Assembly (NCBI GenBank): GCA_964637655.1 | Contig: CAZWUZ010000174.1 | Coordinates: 1-8,502, forward strand | Reading direction: 5' to 3' | DNA from: CAZWUZ01 sp964637655 [NCBI: uncultured bacterium] | Lineage (GTDB): Bacteria; DAOPZR01 | Length of the DNA stretch: 8,502 nt | Part shown: piece after piece, positions 6,301 to 8,502 of the stretch | Layout: the number at the start of each line of letters is the position of its first letter | Position numbering within the stretch: the stretch's first letter is position 1 | Made by a program: the position numbers and the translations under genes | The notes under the pieces: model-generated | Databases searched by the model: none | What the model was told of the DNA's origin: nothing | The model's input: only the letters and a program-made list of their open reading frames with translations

Positions 6301-8476
6301 CACGACGATCCGCGTCACCTGGCAGAAGGTGACGACGGATGAAGAATCGAGCCTCTATGCGCCGGCAGTCATCGGCTATGTCATCTACCGCTCCGCCACC
6401 CCCGACACGCCGTACTGGCAGCCGCGGCACGACCTCTACACCTTCGGCGGGGATACCTGCACCTTCGATGATACCGGGCTGGCACCGGGGTCGACCTGGT
6501 ATTACCGCGTCACCGCGTATGACAACCATCCGCCCTATCCCAACGAAAGTTTCTATGCGGACTCCATCGCGATGGCAACAACCGCTGTCACGGATTCATA
6601 CATTCATCCTCCCTCCGGGTGCGATACGCACGCGACGCTTTTCCTCGCGGAGGTGGTGGGGACCGACACGGTGCTCATCGCGGCACAGGATGACGCGGAC
6701 ACGCTCACCATCATCGGCTATGCCCCGGGTGGTACTGATACCTGGACACTGACCGTCGACTTTCTTGACACCGGCCATTACGTGGAGATGCGGCGCGTGG
6801 CGGCAGGCGTGCTGAACGGGAGCGATACGTCACGCATCCGCGCCTTCGGCTACGGGGCGGGGCGCGCGCTGCAGATTACGCTCTTCGATTCCGCGTGGAA
6901 CGATATCGGCGCCGCCCTGGCGGGCAGGGTGGCTGACTCACCGGCGCTCACCTTTGACCTGCGCGGCTGCGCCCTCAACCCGAACCGCAGCGCCATCTTC
7001 TGGCTGAACACCGCGGATTCCCGCTGGTATGACGTCACTGCTGCCGACAGCGGCATCACCACTGACAGCTACAGCCGCAGCGGTGATTCGGTAAGCATCC
7101 GCGTCGGGCACTTCTCGCATTTCTACCCGGGCGAGGGGTGGATCGACACGCTCACGGTGGTCAAGCGGGGCGAGGTGCCGCCGCAGACGGTGGCGACAGG
7201 ATCGAACAACCACGTGGTGATGACCCTGCACATCCTCGGCGACACCGCCGCGGGCGGCGACACGCTGACCTACGTGCGGATCAGCAATATGGGGGCGCTG
7301 AGCGGCGACAGCGCCACGCTGCGGCTGCTGGAAGACAACGGCAGCGACAGCATCTACGACGGCGGGGACACGCTCATCGCGGGCCTCGTCTGGACCGGCA
7401 GCTTCTGGGAGGATACGGCACTGCTCTACCCGCTCGGTCCGGACGGCATCGACGTGCTGGTGGTGGCGAACATTTCTGTGGGGGCACCGGACGGTGCGAC
7501 GCTCGTCCCCCGCATCAATGCGGGAACCTTTGCCAGTGCGGATGAAGATTCCGGGCCGGTGTCAGCACTGCAGGCGGCCTATGCGCTGACGGTCATGGAT
7601 ACCGGCGGTCCCACTATCTGGTACGTCAATGACACGTCAACGGCGGGCGATTCGTGGTGCGGTGCTGTTGGCGACACGGCGAACAGCGGGCTCGACCCGC
7701 TGCACCCGAAACGGTTCCTGAACGATATCGAGAACCTGCTCACCCCGGGCGACACGGTCTATATCGATGCCGGCACCTATCCGGAGCCGGACACCATTAC
7801 CCTCACCTGCAGTTCGGTATGGATTATCGGCGTCGATTCGATGGTGACGGTGATCGATTTCGCCGATGCGTCAATCGGTGCGAATCGCCAGTTCCGCATC
7901 AGCGGGGCGAACGATGTCAGCATGCGTGACCTCGGCATCCGGCGCGGCTATTACGGTGTCTATGCCGTAGGAAGCGATACGCTGACGCTCGAACGGTTGC
8001 GTTTGACGGAATGCGGGAACAGCGGCATCAACTTCCTCAGCAGTGCCGACTGGTCGCTCATCACCGGCTGCGAGGCGTCAGGCAACGGCAACGGCTTCAC
8101 GTTCTCCGTCTCCACGGCGCAGACGCTGCTGAACAATCTCGCCCGGAACAACAGCGCGACCGGATTTATGCTCAATTCAAACAGCAACAGCGTGCTGCGC
8201 GGCAACGTCGCGCGCGGCAACGGCAGCCACGGCTTCAACCTGTCGACGGCGAGCAACAACGAACTTACCGGCAACACGGCGTACGGCAACGGCGGCAGCG
8301 GGTTCAACCTCGTCTCGTCCTCCAACAACCGCTGCGAACAGAATACCAGCGACTCCAACACTGCCTGGGCAGTCGCTCTCTCGGGCGGCTCCGCGGCGGA
8401 CACGTTTGTCAAGAATATTTTGCGCGGCACCCCGACCGCCCCGGCGCAATTAATAGATTCAACTGGTCTGTCATGA
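2..8476 (+). CDS. Giant modular beta-helix (NosD/DUF1565-like) and FN3 repeat surface protein, 5'-partial
   Basis: The frame is open from the left edge to the TGA at 8474-8476, giving 2,824 residues with no internal stop. Base 1 is the last base of an upstream codon, and the TTG at 2-4 lies inside a beta-helix coil, so the true start is upstream. Domain order is helix 0, FN3-1, helix 1, FN3-2, helix 2, FN3-3, NBR1-Ig-like, aromatic unknown domain, beta-sandwich, helix 3, FN3-4, beta-sandwich, all-beta domain, helix 4. The composition (Asp, Ser, Thr, Asn, Gly; few Lys; no hydrophobic membrane segment) fits an exported protein. From knowledge of these families, I infer an extended rod outside the cell acting in adhesion or glycan binding. 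No catalytic residues can be assigned. No LPXTG, autotransporter barrel, PEP-CTERM or obvious type IX secretion signal is visible at the C-terminus, but the last module is incomplete, so the true C-terminus may not be in this window. Confidence 0.93.
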   Translation: MSNSSDSNSSYGLLVQNDSHSQFSSNTLVNNGNYALGITGTTNSDTFAKNIIQPPAARPDSGVLNSTVSQFDFARNWWVRGGVGTTDSAVIRGMVQGIGRDLIAYTPFRLGMVDTAVNADTIAPRAPDTVAATGGANITLTWTAANTNEEVGGALTDLAGYRVYRSTTSGTSYWAPIGGAAGTSYTDSTATAGMTYYYRVTAYDNHSPWENESFYSDSIASGTAIDTTGPNNWYVNITTGDTANDGLSAGFAKKYISNITLGTMRQTGSSLLTPGDTVNIAAGTYGETVVVDTDYVAVMGADSATTIINPPGDSTVATLSGIYAAAVQGLRIADLRVTDCYYGIWFNNADSSVVVDVTAASCGGTAGAGVYFSNGSDMNSIVNCQAVNGYYGYNLNTSSGNALTSSIAEYNERYGIQLDAGSDSNNLTGAVVRNTSLYGIHLQASSNNTLQNCVSEYNSRGFNLNGASNSVLSGNIARYNPGRGFYLYGSSNYNVLVNNVSFGNTGSTGQGFDIQTCTGNYLAMNTSDSNDQYAYKLSSNSTTDTVVKNNIFAFGLNSDSGFLNATANSFDATRNWWGTTDTTVLAGRIVNTGGGSVVWTPFRLGPVDTTVNADTIAPKAPDTVVATGGANVTLTWTAANTNEEIGGALTDLASYRVYRSTTSGTSYWAPIGETTNIVYFDSTAATGTTYYYRVTAYDNHAPWENESFYSDSIASAMTIDTTGPNTWYVNDGDTAGDVYCSAIGDTANNGLTPATPKFYLNQIEDLLTTGDTILIDAGHYYEPDSFVIKADSVVIIGADSTSTIIDFSDSSAGPDLSLRAVNRSGLRLTDLCIQNARTGIWFDNVDYSLCERVTLRYNYYGTVLTNYADTNVFRNSHLHHNTSEAFNLWNPSNNFTVDTCLVTDNGNGIWFRQGTTIRITGTSFLRNASVGVKISDAGDIGVDNCVIRGTNGHGLALSNATNGVYAHNDISDNSGNGLYMDWNAAGNVFRQNRFDSNASYQINAGWSNNNLFVRNLILPPSAQPDSGVLNDSIPAAAFSFARTWWGTTDSSAIRQMINGVGRDSVAYTPWRLGVCDTTPGADTYAPAAPDTVVATGGTNIALAWSTVGTNEEGAVWTGDLASYRVYRSTTSGTSYWAPIGETTGITYFDTTASVGTTYYYRVTAYDNHSPWPNESFYSDSVASAMYSSDSAIVLSQLVPYAMVADTNYTVTITLQNTGSETWTDTAGYMLGAQCPADTVLWGDSRFVLPDTAVVAPGDTIALSFAIHTPGTGIWDFRWQLFRNGSGWVGDSTPLCQVPVFVVGSPVTTINVLDYFLSKHPGNAFVYPHALSETHAGRQVTYTKWDTSAIETFYWDREYLWEREDHTMGGTIPPYLFEPGRWMKVNMDVGEVVDVPDGKSYWYENPEKCTLSGQYAPSNQPYRNTLEAHLASLDIGNGLGPQEVIILQYYYGYNYEKFYYSREWGWIAWEHYSTANLLRQQAGFSDTSGTPLTPMADYTAHAVDVFTPADSKVLSVNSYFGTHTLALPAGCFADSVTLAAYVPPTPYLADPAFPGSNVEYTDLGLKVNVDTTVHPSQPVTVTLTYRAQDAVGYDENKFIIGCYSDTLSCWTQLPTTRDTAANTLTATVPYLTRLQIFQLNHTTTDSTWYVSPSGYDTGAGTAAAPFRTIGKALSVASAGETVWLAPGTYSETVTITQNNLLLAGGDSTTTVIDAGDSTAGGARRGISATNVAGIVLRSLRVTNAWQGIEWNNVDSATITDVAVDSCGYRGIHLLNGADSVLISGCAVAGNGDHGIAVESSAGAVLTGNANTGNTGSGMAVWGSGNARLSANRVLNSTYGGIYVGSGADGTLLSGNSMTGNSPAGIWLIGVSGCTVQLNTVTGNVRGIMLNNGATGNRLDTNAVTGNTDNGVLLDTGSHGTLLYGNSSSGNTWSGFVLNDADNCLHSGNTAAGNGAHGFYLLAGSGGAMLSGNAARNNLGSGIRLENAAGNRVEQNDVDSNANYAVWLAGSAVADTFTRNNFSPSPAWPDSGVFAGAAWNWSFTRTWWSTTDSSAIRALVSGPYADSLTYSPFRLRVCDTRALQDTVAPSAPDTVVAAAINTTTIRVTWQKVTTDEESSLYAPAVIGYVIYRSATPDTPYWQPRHDLYTFGGDTCTFDDTGLAPGSTWYYRVTAYDNHPPYPNESFYADSIAMATTAVTDSYIHPPSGCDTHATLFLAEVVGTDTVLIAAQDDADTLTIIGYAPGGTDTWTLTVDFLDTGHYVEMRRVAAGVLNGSDTSRIRAFGYGAGRALQITLFDSAWNDIGAALAGRVADSPALTFDLRGCALNPNRSAIFWLNTADSRWYDVTAADSGITTDSYSRSGDSVSIRVGHFSHFYPGEGWIDTLTVVKRGEVPPQTVATGSNNHVVMTLHILGDTAAGGDTLTYVRISNMGALSGDSATLRLLEDNGSDSIYDGGDTLIAGLVWTGSFWEDTALLYPLGPDGIDVLVVANISVGAPDGATLVPRINAGTFASADEDSGPVSALQAAYALTVMDTGGPTIWYVNDTSTAGDSWCGAVGDTANSGLDPLHPKRFLNDIENLLTPGDTVYIDAGTYPEPDTITLTCSSVWIIGVDSMVTVIDFADASIGANRQFRISGANDVSMRDLGIRRGYYGVYAVGSDTLTLERLRLTECGNSGINFLSSADWSLITGCEASGNGNGFTFSVSTAQTLLNNLARNNSATGFMLNSNSNSVLRGNVARGNGSHGFNLSTASNNELTGNTAYGNGGSGFNLVSSSNNRCEQNTSDSNTAWAVALSGGSAADTFVKNILRGTPTAPAQLIDSTGLS
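359..691 (+). repeat. FN3-like domain copy 1
   Basis: Residues 120-230, 111 aa up to the D-T-T-G-P hinge. It has the classic fibronectin type III pattern: A-P-x-A-P-D-T-V near the start, LTWTAANTNEE for strand B, YRVYRSTTSGTSYWAPIG for strand C, and YYYRVTAYDNHSPWENES for strand F with its Y-x-Y-R-V-x-A-x-D core. It has exactly the same length as copy 2 and is nearly the same in sequence; it differs mainly at GGAAGTSYTDS, where copies 2 and 3 have GETTxIxYFD. It probably serves as a rigid hinge between helices 0 and 1. It may also bind a ligand, but nothing in the sequence shows that. Confidence 0.85.
692..1840 (+). other. Beta-helix domain 1 (DUF1565-like entry, about 9 coils, exit cap)
   Basis: Residues 231-613. 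The entry segment starts at W-Y-V-N, runs through LLTPGDTVNIAAGTYGE and reaches GADSATTIINPPGDS, the DUF1565-type opening strand pair. Coils of about 22-26 residues follow, each starting at a G-hydrophobic-x-hydrophobic step: GIWF, GVYF, GYNL, GIQL, GIHL, GFNL, GFYL, GFDI, AYKL. Asn and Ser ladders (SNNTLQN, NGASNSVLSGN) lie at the turns. The exit cap is intact: DSNDQYAYKL, DSGFLN, ATRNWWGTTD (W-W at 1727-1732) and VVWTPFRLGPVDT. This stretch is richer in A+T than the later helices. It fits the NosD / CASH superfamily of right-handed parallel beta-helices. No polysaccharide lyase or hydrolase active site is recognisable. Confidence 0.85.
1841..2173 (+). repeat. FN3-like domain copy 2
   Basis: Residues 614-724, 111 aa including the D-T-T-G-P hinge. 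It is nearly identical to copy 1 in protein sequence and very similar in DNA, including a shared 24-base exact word at 1963-1986. Motifs are APKAPDTVVATGG, LTWTAANTNEE, YRVYRSTTSGTSYWAPIG and YYYRVTAYDNHAPWENES. The DTTGPNTWYVN hinge passes straight into helix 2, as the equivalent hinge after copy 1 passes into helix 1, so the duplicated unit probably spans helix plus FN3. Confidence 0.86.
2174..3244 (+). other. Beta-helix domain 2 (DUF1565-like entry, about 8 coils, exit cap)
   Basis: Residues 725-1081. The entry is W-Y-V-N-D followed by a segment with a Cys, then GDTANNGLTP, YLNQIEDLLTTGDT, IDAGHYYEPDS and GADSTSTIIDFSDSSAG. This longer entry form is shared almost word for word with helix 4 but not with helices 1 and 3. 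Coils begin at GIWF, GTVL, AFNL, GIWF, GVKI, GLAL, GLYM and QINA, spaced 22-24 residues. The cap is DSNASYQI, PDSGVLNDS, FARTWWGTTDSSAIR (W-W at 3131-3136), VAYTPWRLGVCDT. The first coils carry more aromatic residues (YDYSL-like, YNYY) than in the other helices, which could form a ligand face; that is inference only. Confidence 0.85.
3245..3556 (+). repeat. FN3-like domain copy 3
   Basis: Residues 1082-1185, about 104 aa. The core is the same as copies 1 and 2 (APAAPDTVVATGG, YRVYRSTTSGTSYWAPIG, YYYRVTAYDNHSPWPNES), and the 24-base exact word recurs at 3367-3390. The differences cluster in the B-C region, where LAWSTVGTNEEGAVWTGD replaces LTWTAANTNEE plus the GGALTD segment. It lacks the D-T-T-G-P hinge and runs directly into the NBR1-Ig-like domain, so this copy ends the first run of tandem modules. 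Confidence 0.85.
3557..3922 (+). other. NBR1-like Ig domain (N_BRCA1_IG type)
   Basis: About residues 1186-1307. The pattern fits the Ig-like 'next to BRCA1' central domain seen in many bacterial secreted proteins: YTVTITLQNTGSETWT, then YMLGAQCPADTVLWGDSR, LPDTAVVAPGDTIALSF, TPGTGIWDFRWQLFRNG and W-V-G-D-S-T. The N-T-G-x-x-x-W-T, W-G, V-A-P-G-x-T and F-x-W-x-x anchors are all present. In bacteria this fold is usually an accessory, non-catalytic module beside carbohydrate-active or adhesive domains. Here it opens the spacer block between helices 2 and 3. Confidence 0.75.
3923..4492 (+). other. Unrecognised aromatic-rich domain (about 190 aa)
   Basis: Residues 1308-1497. I do not recognise a named family. 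It differs sharply from the rest of the protein: it is rich in Trp, Tyr, Glu, Lys and His instead of Ser, Thr, Asp, Asn and Gly. Landmarks are VLDYFLSKHPGN at the start, WDTSAIETFYWDREYLWERE with D-H-T-M-G-G after it, PYLFEPGRWMKVNMDVGE, ENPEKC, EVIILQYYYGYNYEKFYYS, and GWIAWEHY near the end. The pattern of a Y-E-x-F/Y-Y-Y strand, then a W-G-W-I strand, then W-E-H-Y resembles, from memory, beta-rich C-terminal segments in secreted bacterial proteins of unknown function. This is the best candidate for a ligand-binding or functional head in the visible part of the protein. An enzymatic role cannot be excluded, because acidic and His residues are concentrated in the middle. Confidence 0.6.
4493..4918 (+). 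other. Beta-sandwich domain of the spacer block, copy 1
   Basis: About residues 1498-1639. Alternating hydrophobic strands include HTLALPAGCFADSVTLAAYV, LGLKVNVDT, VTVTLTYRAQD, ENKFIIGCYSDTLSCWTQLP and the closing strand NTLTATVPYLTRLQIFQLN. The ending (W-x-x-L, D-T-A-A-N-T-L-x-A-x-V, then an aromatic/hydrophobic T/S strand) is a common closing pattern of all-beta domains in bacterial secreted proteins. The domain after FN3-4 ends the same way. Function is probably structural. Exact family unassigned. Confidence 0.5.
4937..6247 (+). other. Beta-helix domain 3 (DUF1565-like entry, about 11 coils, exit cap)
   Basis: Residues 1646-2082, the longest helix here. The entry is WYVSPSGYDTGAGTAAAPF, then RTIGKAL, GETVWLAPGTYSETV and GGDSTTTVIDAGDS, which is the textbook DUF1565 form. 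It differs from the GDTANxGLxP entry of helices 2 and 4. Coil starts are GIEW, GIHL, GIAV, GMAV, GIYV, GIWL, GIML, GVLL, GFVL, GFYL, GIRL and AVWL. From GIHL onward the spacings are 24, 23, 23, 24, 22, 24, 24, 23, 24 and 23 residues. The L-x-G-N ladder (LTGN, LSGN, LYGN, HSGN, LSGN) is very regular. The exit cap is DSNANYAVWL, PDSGVFAG, FTRTWWSTTDSSAIR (W-W at 6134-6139), and SPFRLRVCDT. This helix is markedly richer in G+C than helices 1 and 2. Confidence 0.87.
6248..6589 (+). repeat. FN3-like domain copy 4 (divergent)
   Basis: About residues 2083-2196. It is clearly homologous to copies 1-3 (DTVAPSAPDTVVA at the start, YYRVTAYDNHPPYPNESF near the end) but much diverged in the middle: IRVTWQKVTTDEESSLYAP, YVIYRSATPDTPYWQPRHD and CTFDDTGLAPGSTWYYRV. 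It is longer than the others in the C-E region and does not contain the 24-base word shared by copies 1-3. It is followed by a second beta-sandwich instead of a helix. Confidence 0.82.
6590..7141 (+). other. Beta-sandwich domain of the spacer block, copy 2
   Basis: About residues 2197-2380. It begins IHPPSGCDTHATLFLAEVVG and continues with predicted beta-strands: VLIAAQDDADTLTIIGY, WTLTVDFLDTGHYVEM, RALQITLFDSAW, ALTFDLRGC. The C-terminal half (SAIFWLNTADSRWYDVTAAD, then SGDSVSIRVGHFSHFYPGE) matches the layout of the 4493-4918 domain: a strand ending in W, a polar loop, then D-S/T-x-x-x-x-x-V with an aromatic closing strand. I therefore read the two as distant copies of one beta-sandwich type. 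No catalytic motif is seen. Confidence 0.45.
7142..7600 (+). other. All-beta domain with an acidic, possibly calcium-binding loop
   Basis: About residues 2381-2533. Starting at IDTLTVVKRGEVPPQTVATG, it shows alternating strands (HVVMTLHILGD, DTLTYVRISN, SATLRLLEDNG). An acidic loop at bases 7334-7369 has Asp at its first, fifth, ninth and twelfth positions (D-N-G-S-D-S-I-Y-D-G-G-D), followed by T-L-I-A-G. Similar loops occur in bacterial surface proteins next to a 'D-T-L-I' strand and often bind calcium; binding here is inference. The domain ends before M-D-T-G-G-P, a variant of the D-T-T-G-P hinge that also precedes helices 1 and 2. Confidence 0.5.
7601..8446 (+). other. Beta-helix domain 4 (DUF1565-like entry, about 7 coils, cap missing)
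   Basis: About residues 2534-2815. The hinge D-T-G-G-P and W-Y-V-N-D lead to an entry very close to that of helix 2: GDTANSGLDP, FLNDIENLLTPGDT, IDAGTYPEPDT, VIDFADASIG. Coil starts are GVYA, GINF, GFTF, GFML, GFNL, GFNL and AVAL, all spaced 23 residues, with clean N-N and G-N ladders. It reaches the exit coil (EQNTSDSNTAWAVAL, then ADTFVKNI) just as the other helices do. Where they continue into P-D-S-G-V and the W-W cap, this one runs into QLIDSTGLS and a stop. The helix body is complete but the cap and the following FN3 domain are absent. Confidence 0.83.
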
Positions 8477-8502
8477 CCCGATGCTTGGAAAGTTGTCAAA
8501 GC
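8447..8502. other. Low-GC 3' tail containing the stop codon; nature unresolved
   Basis: From about 8448 the sequence drops to 22 G+C in 55 bases (40%), against roughly 60% or more in the preceding helix. The last nine codons, the TGA at 8474-8476 and 26 bases after it fall in this stretch. No ribosome binding site, start of a new gene, convincing hairpin or poly-T run is seen. It could be the native gene end, the edge of an inserted element, or an assembly junction. Confidence 0.5.

Noticed and set aside
2-8446. Enzymatic assignment (pectate lyase, alginate epimerase or copper-maturation NosD)
   Set aside because: The coils share the beta-helix fold pattern, but I find no catalytic residue set and no copper-enzyme context. 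The name NosD-like is used for the repeat type only.
8445-8502. Start of a new minus-strand gene reading M-T-D-Q-L-N-L-L from about 8475 leftward
   Set aside because: The frame hits a stop after about 21 codons and lies within the plus-strand coding end. No ribosome binding site is convincing.
8473-8502. Rho-independent terminator after the stop codon
   Set aside because: The only pairing is a GCTT...AAGC stem of four bases with no following T run, far too weak to call.
8448-8502. Insertion sequence end
   Set aside because: The composition change fits, but no inverted repeat, target duplication or transposase frame is visible in 55 bases, so I did not call a mobile element.

Overview
The window is filled by one enormous open reading frame on the plus strand. 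It is already open at the left edge and closes at a TGA at 8474-8476. The 2,824 visible residues look like part of an exported, surface-associated repeat protein: Asp/Ser/Thr/Asn/Gly-rich, few Lys, few Cys, no membrane segments. The N-terminus, signal peptide, promoter and ribosome binding site lie upstream of the window. I see no second gene, RNA gene, CRISPR array or complete mobile element.

Layout. A composite module repeats about five times. It has (a) an entry segment, W-Y-V-N then GDT..I.AG.Y.E and a GADST.TIID-like motif, of the DUF1565 type; (b) 7 to 11 coils of about 23 residues of the NosD / right-handed parallel beta-helix type; (c) a conserved exit cap (D-S-N, then P-D-S-G-V, then R-N/T-W-W, T-T-D-S, Y-x-P-F-R-L, D-T); and (d) a fibronectin type III-like (FN3) domain. 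In order: helix 0 (left-truncated, 2-358) + FN3-1 (359-691); helix 1 (692-1840) + FN3-2 (1841-2173); helix 2 (2174-3244) + FN3-3 (3245-3556); a spacer block with an NBR1-like Ig domain (3557-3922), an aromatic-rich unrecognised domain (3923-4492) and a beta-sandwich (4493-4918); helix 3 (4937-6247) + FN3-4 (6248-6589); a second spacer block with a beta-sandwich (6590-7141) and another all-beta domain carrying an acidic loop (7142-7600); and helix 4 (7601-8446), which stops before its cap and FN3.

The protein is best read as a long rod of stacked beta-helices joined by FN3 and Ig-like hinges, a plan typical of bacterial surface or secreted adhesin-like and carbohydrate-binding proteins. No catalytic site is recognisable. 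The first three FN3 copies are almost identical while the helices differ, so the modules have duplicated or been homogenised recently.

Organism: a GC-rich bacterium, probably from an environmental lineage with very large modular secreted proteins. The sequence does not allow a phylum call. Base composition varies within the gene: helices 1 and 2 are visibly richer in A+T than the region from about 4900 to 7600. The last 55 bases drop to 40% G+C, exactly where the final module breaks off, so the 3' end may be a junction, a frameshift or an assembly edge.
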